Origin: Muribaculaceae bacterium
Lineage (GTDB): Bacteria; Bacteroidota; Bacteroidia; Bacteroidales; Muribaculaceae
DNA length: 10,615 nucleotides
Reading direction: 5' to 3'
Assembly: GCA_016302215.1 (NCBI GenBank)
Contig: JAEDNZ010000056.1
Span: 1 to 10,615 of the forward strand
Shown here: piece by piece, positions 1 to 7,050 of the stretch
How the letters are laid out: each line of letters begins with the position of its first letter
How positions within the stretch are numbered: position 1 is the stretch's first letter
The notes under the pieces: model-generated
The model's input: the letters and a program-made list of their open reading frames with translations, nothing else
What the model was told of the DNA's origin: nothing
The model's database searches: none
Position numbers and translations under genes: made by a program

Positions 1-74
1 CCGGCAGCGCCTCATATAGCGAGAGCCGCATCGTAGATGTGGAGTGGGAAGAGCTACCCGCCGAAGATGCCTGA
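1..74 (+). CDS. 3' end of an unidentified protein (partial)
   Basis: An open frame enters from the left edge (first full codon at 3) and ends at TGA 72-74. The visible tail is 23 residues: a Gly/Ser-rich start, then an acidic, tryptophan-containing end (RIVDVEWEELPAEDA). There is too little to name it. Small membrane proteins of Bacteroidota such as the DUF4834 type can end in a similar acidic tail, but that is only a guess. The gene converges on tcdA, whose stop codon is 23 bases further on, and no terminator hairpin is visible in that gap. The coding call rests on the open frame and plausible composition alone. Confidence 0.45.
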   Translation, partial: GSASYSESRIVDVEWEELPAEDA

Positions 75-97
75 TTTTGGCTTGAGACCGGATTTCT

Positions 98-814
98 TTA
101 TTTTTCGGTGTCGTACAAGTCGCGAATTACTATCGACGCCAGCGTAAAGCCGAATATGGCAGTGGCGTGGGCAAAGGTGCCGTTGGGGCCGCCTTTTGCT
201 GTGCCATCGGCGCTGCGGTGGCTTAGTGTCTCCGGGCTATAGACACATTTGAATTTGCGCCGCGGGAAGCACCCGCTGCGGCGAAAGCGTGTGCGCAATG
301 CTCGCGCCAACGCATCGCCTTGCACGCGCCAAAACTCGGTCACCGCTATCTTTGACGGGTCAATCTTGCGCGCCGCTCCCATTGACGATACCACCTTGAC
401 TCCGGGTATCGACGTGCCGCGCAATATCAGGTCTGCCTTGCTATCCAGAGAGTCAATGGCGTCAATCACATAGTCATAGCTCTCCAGCGCAAAGCGCTCG
501 GCATTGTCAGCTGTGTAGCGCTCGGCGATGGCGGTGATATCGGCATCAGGGTTGATGTCAAGCAATCGTCGGCGCAGCACATCTACCTTCAGCAGCCCCA
601 CCGTAGATGATGTGGCGGGGAGCTGCCTGTTGATGTTGGTGACGTCAACGGCATCGGAATCGACGATGGTGAGGTGGCCTATCCCCGAGCGTATCAGAGC
701 CTCAGCGCACCATGACCCCACGCCACCCACGCCTACGAGTATCACCCTCGTGGCGCTCAGGCGCTGCATCATATCATCTCCGGCGAGGAGCGCAGTGCGG
801 TCAAATGGTCCCAT
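98..814 (-). CDS. tcdA: tRNA threonylcarbamoyladenosine dehydratase TcdA (CsdL), E1-like
   Basis: This is a ThiF/MoeB/HesA-fold enzyme of 238 residues. In the known family, TcdA uses ATP to cyclise t6A at position 37 of ANN-decoding tRNAs to ct6A in the cytoplasm. Visible motifs are the nucleotide-binding GVGGVGS loop at 28-34, the acidic strand end IVDSD at 50-54, the NINRQ motif at 60-64, K76 in VGLLK, and DAIDS at 118-122. The C-terminal end keeps the family's FxHATAIFGF-type segment. It is shorter than E. coli TcdA (about 268 residues), which fits Bacteroidota relatives. The ATG at 812-814 is chosen because the only in-frame codons before it run back to a stop at 845-847 with no ATG, GTG or TTG. 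It lies 30 bases after the polyprenyl synthase stop codon with no promoter between, so the two are probably co-transcribed. An unassigned HesA/ThiF activator is the alternative, but the DAIDS and NINRQ context favours TcdA. Confidence 0.9.
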   Translation of the reverse strand: MGPFDRTALLAGDDMMQRLSATRVILVGVGGVGSWCAEALIRSGIGHLTIVDSDAVDVTNINRQLPATSSTVGLLKVDVLRRRLLDINPDADITAIAERYTADNAERFALESYDYVIDAIDSLDSKADLILRGTSIPGVKVVSSMGAARKIDPSKIAVTEFWRVQGDALARALRTRFRRSGCFPRRKFKCVYSPETLSHRSADGTAKGGPNGTFAHATAIFGFTLASIVIRDLYDTEK

Positions 815-844
815 TATAGCTTTGGTTGTAGCGAGCGTTATGGC

Positions 845-1819
845 TTAGTAGTCGCGCTCTATCATATAGTCAAATATTGACATCAGCGCGCGGCGTGCAT
901 CTCCATCGGGCAGGGTGTCGAGCAAGGCGAACGCCTCGTTGCGCAGACGTTGCATCTCGCTCACGGCGTATTCGATGCCGCCGTTGTCGCGAGCAAAGGC
1001 CTGCAGCCGTGCTATCTTGTCGTCGGAGAGCGACTCTTCGCCGGCCAATGCCGTCATCTGGGCGTGCTCGGCCACGTCGGTCTTTGACAGGGCGTGGAGC
1101 AGCGGCAGCGTAATCTTGCCCTCGCGAAGGTCGTTGCCCGTGGGCTTGCCCACCTTCTCTGATGGGTAGTAGTCAAAGATATCATCTCTGATTTGGAAGC
1201 ATAGCCCCAGCAGCTCGGCTACACGGCTGAGCTTGGCGAGGGCATCAGCGGGCGCCGCAGAGGCGTAGCAGCCCACTTTGGCGCATGCCACAAAGAGCGA
1301 TGCCGTCTTATAGCTGATGATTTTGTAGTAGCTCTCCTCGGTGAGGCTGTGGTGGCGCGCGTTGTATATCTGGTCAATCTCGCCCAGCGAGAGCATCTTG
1401 CCCAGATCGCATATCGAGGCCACGATGCGCATATCTGACGTAGCTATCGCCTCGCGCAGCGCCGTGGATACGAAATAGTCGCCCACGAGCACGGCTATGT
1501 GATTGTCCCATATCGAATTGATGGTGGGTCTGTTGCGTCGCAGCTTTGAGTCATCGACCACGTCATCGTGTATGAGCGAGGCATTGTGCAACAGCTCCAC
1601 GGCGGCGGCTCCTTGCAGCACCTGCTCGCTCACCGTGCCAAACATCTTGGCGCACAGTATCACTATGATGGGCCGTATCTGCTTGCCTTTTGATTCCAGG
1701 TAATTGTCAATGACGGTGTTCATCAGTATGTTTGACGAGGACAACTCGCTGCGTATCAAATCATTGAGCCGCTGCAAGTCGGTCGCTATCAATTGCTGTA
1801 TTTTTTCGAGAGCCGTCAT
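845..1819 (-). CDS. Long-chain polyprenyl diphosphate synthase
   Basis: This trans-isoprenyl diphosphate synthase adds isopentenyl units to an allylic primer to make the side chain of quinones (menaquinone in this phylum) or related lipids. Numbering from the ATG at 1817-1819 (324 residues), the sequence shows the substrate-binding GKQIRP at 45-50, the first aspartate-rich motif DDVVD at 85-89 followed by the LRRNRP basic stretch, and the second aspartate-rich motif DDIFD at 212-216. The residues just before the first motif are small (A80, S81), which in this family leaves room for long products, so an octaprenyl- or heptaprenyl-type product is likely; the exact length cannot be read from sequence. 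A longer frame opens at a TTG (1838-1840), but that TTG is part of the TACCTTTG promoter box at 1838-1845, so the ATG is preferred. tcdA follows 30 bases downstream. Confidence 0.92.
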   Translation of the reverse strand: MTALEKIQQLIATDLQRLNDLIRSELSSSNILMNTVIDNYLESKGKQIRPIIVILCAKMFGTVSEQVLQGAAAVELLHNASLIHDDVVDDSKLRRNRPTINSIWDNHIAVLVGDYFVSTALREAIATSDMRIVASICDLGKMLSLGEIDQIYNARHHSLTEESYYKIISYKTASLFVACAKVGCYASAAPADALAKLSRVAELLGLCFQIRDDIFDYYPSEKVGKPTGNDLREGKITLPLLHALSKTDVAEHAQMTALAGEESLSDDKIARLQAFARDNGGIEYAVSEMQRLRNEAFALLDTLPDGDARRALMSIFDYMIERDY

Positions 1820-1837
1820 CTGACAAGTTTGTGACTG

Positions 1838-1845
1838 CAAAGGTA
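1838..1845 (-). promoter_or_regulatory. Bacteroidota -7 box (TACCTTTG) before the polyprenyl synthase
   Basis: Read on the minus strand the bases are TACCTTTG, an exact fit to the TAnnTTTG -7 element of Bacteroidota. A weak -33 candidate (TTTTCG, 1865-1870) lies 19 bases upstream. Transcription would begin at about 1831-1834, giving a leader of only about 12-15 bases before the ATG at 1819. It would drive both the synthase and tcdA. Confidence 0.7.
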
Positions 1846-1883
1846 CGAAAAAATTGTGGAATAGCGAAAAGTCGCCGCCGTCA

Positions 1884-1903
1884 TTTTAGAGCCTTTTAGA
1901 GCC
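1884..1903. repeat. Tandem 10-bp direct repeat
   Basis: TTTTAGAGCC occurs twice with no gap (1884-1893 and 1894-1903), in the 143-base gap between the phosphatase and the polyprenyl synthase start, about 40-60 bases upstream of the -7 box at 1838-1845. It could be an activator site or simple slippage; the sequence does not decide. Confidence 0.5.
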
Positions 1904-1962
1904 TTTACGCCTACAATATTCAAGGATTGCCAACAATAAGACCTTAAGGCTAATAGATATGG

Positions 1963-2610
1963 TCAGATTAGCGACAATATCTCAGCCGGGTCGTCGATGA
2001 TATGGTCGGGATTGGCGGCGCGCAGCTCATGCTCTGACCTAAAGCCCCATGTCACCGCCACTGACTCTACACACGCTCGCCGCGCCGTCTCAATATCTAC
2101 GGCAGAGTCGCCTACATAGAGCACCTCGGCTTTGGCGGTAGGCACTTCGGTGAGCACCCTGAACACTATCGACGGGTCGGGCTTATTGGGCACGCCATCT
2201 ACCGAGCCGCAAATGGCGCTGAATGTGCCATCGCCGAAGAAGTTGGGTATCAGCCGCTTGACGGCGCTCTCATATTTGTTTGACGCCACGGCCATCGCTA
2301 TGCCCTTGCTGTGAAGCGTTTCCACCAGCGACACTATCCCGGTGTAGGGGCGTGTCGTGTCCCACAGATGGTCGTTGTAATATGTCACAAACTCTTTGTA
2401 CATAGCCGCCATTATCTCCGTGGTGCGAGCCTCGGCGGGCAGCGCTCGCTCCAGCAGCTTGCGCACACCGTTGCCTACCATCATCGGATACACGGCCATA
2501 GAGTGGGGCGCATATCCCAGTTGGCGCAGGGCGTGATTGGTGGCGTTGGCAAGGTCATCTATCGTGTATAGCAGTGTGCCGTCAAGGTCAAATATTACAA
2601 GTCGTTTCAT
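1963..2610 (-). CDS. HAD-family hydrolase, phosphoglycolate phosphatase-like
   Basis: A 215-residue haloacid dehalogenase-type phosphatase. Motif I is FDLDGT at 7-12, with nucleophile D8 and acid/base D10. A helical cap occupies roughly 16-85 and contains the GNGVRKLL segment at 46-53. Motif II is the serine of ASNK (S110), motif III the lysine of NKPDP (K143), and motif IV GDSAVD at 167-172 with acidic D168 and D172. This order and the cap size match the Gph/PgmB group, which dephosphorylates small phosphorylated metabolites such as 2-phosphoglycolate; the true substrate cannot be read here. The ATG at 2608-2610 places the nucleophile at residue 8, as is usual, whereas the longer open frame would run into the tamL coding region. 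It starts 41 bases after the tamL stop with no promoter between, so the two probably share a transcript. No convincing terminator follows it. Confidence 0.88.
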   Translation of the reverse strand: MKRLVIFDLDGTLLYTIDDLANATNHALRQLGYAPHSMAVYPMMVGNGVRKLLERALPAEARTTEIMAAMYKEFVTYYNDHLWDTTRPYTGIVSLVETLHSKGIAMAVASNKYESAVKRLIPNFFGDGTFSAICGSVDGVPNKPDPSIVFRVLTEVPTAKAEVLYVGDSAVDIETARRACVESVAVTWGFRSEHELRAANPDHIIDDPAEILSLI

Positions 2611-2651
2611 TGTAGTAGTTGATGTGTGTATGAATAAGTGGTGATAAGCGC

Positions 2652-4952
2652 TCAGAACGGATAGCCCACTGAGAAGTGAAAGTTGGCATCGCGGCTCCAC
2701 TTGGGGTGTATCAGCGGCCATTCCTCCTGGTTGGTGGCGGGATTGTGAGCCTTGAAGCCTAAATCCAGACGTAGCAGGAAGTAAGTGAAGTCCATGCGCA
2801 GGCCTATGCCGTAGGCGAGTGCTATTTGCTTGAAAAAGTTGCTGAATTTGAACACGCCGCCGGGCTGGCTCGGGTAGTCGCGTATGGTCCAGATATTGCC
2901 GGCGTCGATAAACACGGCGCTCTCAAGCACCCAAAACAGCTTGGCTCTATACTCCACGCTCATGTCAAAGCGAATATCGCCGCATTGGTTGATGAAGTCG
3001 TTGACCGAATTTTTGGAGTCGTAGGCACCGGGGCCGAGAGTGCGCACACCCCAGCCGCGCACGCCGTTGGCGCCGCCGGCATAAAAGCGCTTCTCAAACG
3101 GCACCATATCCGAGTTGCCGTAAGGCACCGTGATGCCGAAGCCCACATGCGTGGCCAGAGCATTGCGGCTATTGAAATTGCGAGTGTAGGTGTAATCCAC
3201 TTCGGCTTTGACATACTGGGCATACTGAATGCCGAAGACCTTATATGCGCCATCGTCAGTATGCTGCCCCACCAGCGAGGAGATGCCGTAAAGCAGGTTG
3301 CCCGCGGTCTCTGCCGAGGCGCGCAGCGTGGATACCCACGGCTGAATGGCAAAGGCATTGACCGTGGCGGTGGGGATGCGGCGGTTTGTGCGCTGGAAGG
3401 TGTAGCCCATGCGCATGATGAAGTGGTCTTCGTAGCTGTATCGCAAAAGTGGGTTTTGCAAGCCAACCTCATCAAGGAAGTCAATCTTGCTGTGGGGCAG
3501 CCTCACATAGTTGATATCAATCAAATCGTAAGTGTGGCTGCGCATAAACTCACGGGCGCGGTGGCTCCACTTCCATCGCCATGCTGCGCCGGCGATGATG
3601 CGAGTGTATTCCGGCCGCTCCTGATAGTTGAACGACAATGCAAACTCCGTGGAGGCGCGCATGCGCTGGCGGAAGCCTTTTGACAAGAAGGGACACACAA
3701 ATTTGGGTATCGTCAGCCCCACCTCGCCGGCATATTCGCTGAAGCGATTGTTAATCAGGCCGTCAAGGTCGCCTGACAGACTCTCGTATGCCGCTCTGAA
3801 TTTGGCGGTGAGCATCTCTGAGCCCTTAGCGAGATTGCGGTGCTGATATGTCAGACCTACGCCAAAGCCCAGGTCACCCTCTGAGTTGGTGCCCTCGAGT
3901 GTGAGCGCCACTCCCTGCTTTTTGTTGCGCGACAGGGTGATGACGGCGTCAAGCCACATCTCGCCGCACACCTCGCCGGCCGGTATCATATCAATGTTGA
4001 TATACTTAAGAATGCCGAGGCGGCTCAAGGCCTCGTATGTGCGGTCAACGTCGGTAGCCTTATATAGGTTGCCGGGCACCAGATAGCATTTCTCCTCGAG
4101 TACCGACGGCCGCAGATAGCGGTCATCGCCATATATCACCTCTATCTTGCGATAGCGCACGGTGTCGGCTGCCGCGCCCTCGGCGGTCATGAAAATGACG
4201 CGGTTAAGCCTATACCCGCTGTATGCCTTAGCCCGGCGCGTCTCGGCATCGCTGAGGTCGCGCATGGTCAGTGTCAGCCCCACGGTCTTGCTCCCGCTGA
4301 TGGTGTCGGCATAGTAGTGAATGCAGTCGCGATTGAAGGCGTAGTAGCCGGAGTTGCGCATCCTCTCGGCTATCTTGGCGCGGCAGTTGTCGAGTTGATT
4401 GCGGTCAAAAAGCTCGCCCACATGCATCGGCAGCGAGGCTGTGTCGGCCATGACGATGTTGCGAATGGCGGTGTCTGGTATGTCGTAATCTATTGACGAA
4501 ATAGTGTGAGGCGTGCCCGTATTGATGGTGTAAGTCACTTTGATGCGCTTTTTCTCTTTGCGGGCGATGGTATCCACGGCTACCGATGCCTCCATGTATC
4601 CGCGGTTGACGAGCGCTTGCAGCAGCTGGCGCCGCGATGCCTCAGTCAGCTCCTCATCATAAATCACCGGGGGCTGACCCAGATTGCGCAGCCATTTGTT
4701 GTACCACTTTGTGGAGTCGCGCCCGCTGAGGCTGTATGTAGAGAGCTGCAGCCGCGCGAAGCCCAGCACCTTGTGGTTGGGCTGCTGGCGCAGGAAGTTC
4801 TGCAATTCGCTCGGCTTGATATCCTTGTTGTCATTAATCACGATGCGAGCATCGTCAAGCAGATACTCACCGTCAGGCACATACTTGACGCTGCTGCACC
4901 CCCACAAGGCAAGCACAGCCGCACAAACAGTCAAAAGCCTTAATATTTTCAC
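2652..4952 (-). CDS. tamL: Translocation and assembly module lipoprotein TamL (BamA/TamA-like)
   Basis: A 766-residue member of the Omp85 family, the Bacteroidota TamA counterpart that helps insert proteins into, or move lipids to, the outer membrane together with TamB. Residues 1-18 form a lipoprotein signal ending in LWG before C19, so the mature N-terminus should be lipidated. No acidic cluster follows C19, so there is no obvious surface-export signal, as expected for a protein whose soluble domains lie in the periplasm. Residues 30 to about 325 form the POTRA region, the last unit near 265-324. The barrel follows and contains the Omp85 loop-6 motif as GGANGVRGW, with R632-G633-W634. The chain ends in phenylalanine (SVGYPF), a typical outer membrane beta-signal. 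The start is GTG at 4950-4952; no ATG is available near it and the signal peptide requires this start. tamB is not in the window. Confidence 0.92.
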   Translation of the reverse strand: MKILRLLTVCAAVLALWGCSSVKYVPDGEYLLDDARIVINDNKDIKPSELQNFLRQQPNHKVLGFARLQLSTYSLSGRDSTKWYNKWLRNLGQPPVIYDEELTEASRRQLLQALVNRGYMEASVAVDTIARKEKKRIKVTYTINTGTPHTISSIDYDIPDTAIRNIVMADTASLPMHVGELFDRNQLDNCRAKIAERMRNSGYYAFNRDCIHYYADTISGSKTVGLTLTMRDLSDAETRRAKAYSGYRLNRVIFMTAEGAAADTVRYRKIEVIYGDDRYLRPSVLEEKCYLVPGNLYKATDVDRTYEALSRLGILKYINIDMIPAGEVCGEMWLDAVITLSRNKKQGVALTLEGTNSEGDLGFGVGLTYQHRNLAKGSEMLTAKFRAAYESLSGDLDGLINNRFSEYAGEVGLTIPKFVCPFLSKGFRQRMRASTEFALSFNYQERPEYTRIIAGAAWRWKWSHRAREFMRSHTYDLIDINYVRLPHSKIDFLDEVGLQNPLLRYSYEDHFIMRMGYTFQRTNRRIPTATVNAFAIQPWVSTLRASAETAGNLLYGISSLVGQHTDDGAYKVFGIQYAQYVKAEVDYTYTRNFNSRNALATHVGFGITVPYGNSDMVPFEKRFYAGGANGVRGWGVRTLGPGAYDSKNSVNDFINQCGDIRFDMSVEYRAKLFWVLESAVFIDAGNIWTIRDYPSQPGGVFKFSNFFKQIALAYGIGLRMDFTYFLLRLDLGFKAHNPATNQEEWPLIHPKWSRDANFHFSVGYPF

Positions 4953-4956
4953 GCCG

Positions 4957-4988
4957 CAAAGATAATCATAATCCCGCTCAACGCCAAA
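4957..4988 (-). promoter_or_regulatory. tamL promoter, -33 TTTG and -7 TATCTTTG
   Basis: On the minus strand TTTG (4985-4988) and TATCTTTG (4957-4964) are separated by 20 bases, a good match to the Bacteroidota -33/-7 promoter. The last G of the -7 box is only four bases before the GTG start codon, so the expected transcription start falls at or next to the start codon and the tamL mRNA would be leaderless. Confidence 0.7.
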
Positions 4989-5028
4989 CCCTGCCGCCCT
5001 TATTTGTCATTTGCAACAGGCTAAGCCC

Positions 5029-5053
5029 TGCCGGCGCGAATGTGCCGGCGCGA
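5029..5053. repeat. Direct repeat that also forms a hairpin, between divergent promoters
   Basis: TGCCGGCGCGA occurs at 5029-5039 and again at 5043-5053. Because GCCGGC is its own reverse complement, 5030-5035 and 5044-5049 can also pair across an 8-base loop. It lies between the tamL and yqeY promoters, where no transcript needs to end, so an operator is more likely than a terminator. The rest of 4953-5173 holds only the two promoters; I see no small gene in it. Confidence 0.55.
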
Positions 5054-5111
5054 TACTTTTAAGGCATATTTGCTATGATTTGAGAATTATCACCGCATTT
5101 TGCACAAATTT

Positions 5112-5145
5112 TTTGTTGAGCGCTATCAAAAAATTACTAACTTTG
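5112..5145 (+). promoter_or_regulatory. Promoter of the yqeY-serS unit
   Basis: TAACTTTG at 5138-5145 is an exact -7 box. Upstream, TTTG (5112-5115) and TTG (5116-5118) lie 22 and 19 bases away and either could serve as the -33 element. The expected leader is about 20-25 bases, A-rich and without a Shine-Dalgarno site, as is usual in this phylum. Confidence 0.8.
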
Positions 5146-5173
5146 CACCACAATTTTTAAACACAAACACAAT

Positions 5174-5626
5174 ATGAATCTTTTTGACACAGTCAGCGCC
5201 GCTATCAAGGACGCAATGCTTGCTCGCGACAAGGTGAGGCTGCAGGCTCTACGCGGCATCAAAAAGGAGTTTCTGGAGGCCAAGACGGCTCCGGGGAGCG
5301 ATGGCAATCTTTCTGACGACACCGCGCTTAAGATATTGGTGAAAATGGCCAAGCAGCGCCGTGAGAGTGCAAGCATCTATTCACAGCAGTCGCGCCCTGA
5401 CCTTGCTGAGGCAGAGCTCGCCGAGGTGGCCGTGATAGAGGAGTACTTGCCTAAAGCGCTCACTGATGAGGAGCTGACAGCTGAGCTGACAAAGATTATA
5501 GCTCGTGTGGGTGCCGCTTCGCCGGCTGATATGGGCAAGGTGATGGGCGTTGCCACCAAGGAGCTCGCCGGCCGTGCCGATGGCCGCGCCATCTCAGCCA
5601 AAGTCAAGGAGATGCTGGCAAAGTGA
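5174..5626 (+). CDS. GatB/YqeY domain-containing protein
   Basis: A 150-residue, mostly helical protein covering the whole YqeY family, which resembles the C-terminal tail of the GatB subunit of tRNA amidotransferase. The family has no proven enzymatic activity; a role connected with tRNA is inferred from the resemblance. Visible hallmarks are the N-terminal AMLARDKVRLQALRGIK segment, the central EYLPK, and the family signature PADMGKVMG at 117-125 followed by GRADG at 133-137 and a final VKEML helix. The length is typical. The ATG at 5174 follows a clear promoter and an A-rich leader. serS begins 53 bases downstream with no terminator or second promoter visible between them, so the two are probably one transcript. 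As I recall, in several Bacteroidales this gene sits beside ftsZ; here its upstream neighbour is the divergent tamL. Confidence 0.9.
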   Translation: MNLFDTVSAAIKDAMLARDKVRLQALRGIKKEFLEAKTAPGSDGNLSDDTALKILVKMAKQRRESASIYSQQSRPDLAEAELAEVAVIEEYLPKALTDEELTAELTKIIARVGAASPADMGKVMGVATKELAGRADGRAISAKVKEMLAK

Positions 5627-5679
5627 TGCCTAATACCCGCTTTTGTAGCGTTATAAATCCGTAAAAAAATTCACACACA

Positions 5680-6951
5680 ATGCTTACTATACAACAGATA
5701 AAAGCTGACCCCGAGCGCATCATCAAGCGCCTCGCCGTCAAGGGCTTTGATGGCCGCGATGCCATCAACGGCGTGCTCGCCCTCGATGACGAGCGCCGCC
5801 GCCTGCAACTCACCACTGACAATCAATCGGCTGAACTTAATAAGCTCGCCGCTTCGATAGGCGCGCTTATGAAAGCCGGCCGCCGCGATGAGGCTGATAA
5901 CGCCAAGGCTCAAGTGGCTGCTATCAAGCAAGAGCAAAAGACACTTGCTGACCAATTGTCTGACGTGGAGGCTCGCATCCGCGAGATTTTATTGTCAGTG
6001 CCCAACGTGCCCTGCGATATGGTGCCCGAGGGCGTCTCTGCCGCCGACAATGTGGTGGAGAAGACCGGCGGCGTGATACCCGAGCTACCCGCTGATGCCC
6101 TCCCGCACTGGGACCTCGCCAAAAAGTACAAGCTCATTGACTTTGACCTCGGCGTCAAGATTACAGGTGCCGGCTTCCCTGTATATACCGGTAAGGGCGC
6201 CAAGCTGCAGCGAGCGCTGATACAATTCTTCCTCGACGAGGCTTCAGCCGCCGGATACCTTGAGGTGCAGCCCCCCTATGTCGTCAACGAGGCTTCGGGC
6301 TATGGCACAGGCCAGCTCCCCGACAAGGAAGGCCAGATGTATCACTGCAACCTTGACAACCTCTACCTTATCCCCACGGCTGAGGTGCCAGTGACCAATC
6401 TGTATCGCGATGTCATTATCCCCAATGACGCGCTACCTATTATGAACTGCGCTTACTCTGCTTGCTTCCGCCGCGAAGCCGGCAGCTATGGCAAGGACGT
6501 GCGTGGCCTGAACCGCCTGCACCAGTTTGACAAGGTGGAAATCGTGCGCATCGAGCGCCCCGAGGACTCTTACGCCGCCCTGGAGAAGATGAAGGACCAT
6601 GTACAAGGCCTCCTCGACAAGCTCGGCCTGCCGTGGCACATCTTGCGCCTCTGCGGTGGCGATATGAGCTTCACCTCAGCCATCACCTTTGACTTTGAAG
6701 TGTATTCGGCTGCGCAGCAGCGCTGGCTTGAGGTGTCGTCGGTATCAAACTTCGAGACTTACCAGGCCAATCGCCTCCACTGCCGCTATCGTGGCGAGGA
6801 CAAGAAGATACGTCTCTGCCACACCCTCAATGGCTCGGCTCTCGCTCTGCCGCGCATTGTGGCCGCCCTCCTCGAAGACTTCCAGACTCCACAAGGTATC
6901 ATCGTGCCCGAGTGCTTGCGCAAGTACACCGGCTTTGATATCATTGACTGA
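5680..6951 (+). CDS. serS: Serine--tRNA ligase (seryl-tRNA synthetase)
   Basis: A class II aminoacyl-tRNA synthetase of 423 residues, the usual bacterial SerRS length, that charges tRNA-Ser (and tRNA-Sec where present) with serine. The N-terminal part, about 30-105, is the long antiparallel coiled-coil arm that contacts the tRNA variable arm, rich in Lys, Glu, Arg and Ala. The catalytic core shows the serine-binding TAE at 233-235, motif 2 as FRREAGSYGKDVRGLNRLHQF from F263 (R264 and E266), and motif 3 as GSALALPR at 385-392 with R392. No key residue is missing. The ATG at 5680 follows an A-rich leader. A strong intrinsic terminator starts 18 bases after the stop codon, so serS ends its transcription unit. 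Confidence 0.97.
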   Translation: MLTIQQIKADPERIIKRLAVKGFDGRDAINGVLALDDERRRLQLTTDNQSAELNKLAASIGALMKAGRRDEADNAKAQVAAIKQEQKTLADQLSDVEARIREILLSVPNVPCDMVPEGVSAADNVVEKTGGVIPELPADALPHWDLAKKYKLIDFDLGVKITGAGFPVYTGKGAKLQRALIQFFLDEASAAGYLEVQPPYVVNEASGYGTGQLPDKEGQMYHCNLDNLYLIPTAEVPVTNLYRDVIIPNDALPIMNCAYSACFRREAGSYGKDVRGLNRLHQFDKVEIVRIERPEDSYAALEKMKDHVQGLLDKLGLPWHILRLCGGDMSFTSAITFDFEVYSAAQQRWLEVSSVSNFETYQANRLHCRYRGEDKKIRLCHTLNGSALALPRIVAALLEDFQTPQGIIVPECLRKYTGFDIID

Positions 6952-6968
6952 TACACAACATCGTATAT

Positions 6969-7014
6969 GCCCTGCAGCCTTAGCACCCGTCAGCGTGCTC
7001 GGCTACAGGGCTTT
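6969..7014 (+). terminator. Intrinsic terminator after serS
   Basis: A long interrupted stem. GCCCTG (6969-6974) pairs with CAGGGC (7006-7011). After a C-A mismatch, AGCC (6976-6979) pairs with GGCT (7001-7004). AGCAC (6982-6986) then pairs with GTGCT (6995-6999) around an 8-base loop. The stem runs straight into TTTTAAATT. Confidence 0.88.
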
Positions 7015-7050
7015 TAAATTCAATAAATCCACCACATTTTACGTACTGAC

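Noticed and set aside
1936..1962. CCTTAAGG palindrome after the phosphatase gene as a terminator
   Set aside because: The stem is only four AT-rich pairs with no loop or T-run, so it cannot be supported as a terminator.
2611..2721. Longer N-terminus for the HAD phosphatase
   Set aside because: The extension overlaps the end of tamL and would put the nucleophile aspartate at residue 45 instead of 8; the ATG at 2608-2610 fits the family.
2826..3683. A 285-codon open frame on the plus strand opposite tamL
   Set aside because: It lies entirely antisense to the tamL barrel, has no promoter or recognisable domain, and is explained by GC-rich codon bias of the real gene.
6952..7050. The serS-endonuclease gap as a T-box, attenuator or riboswitch
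   Set aside because: The only structure is a stem followed by TTTT right after serS, which is a plain terminator; no T-box consensus or alternative stem is visible.
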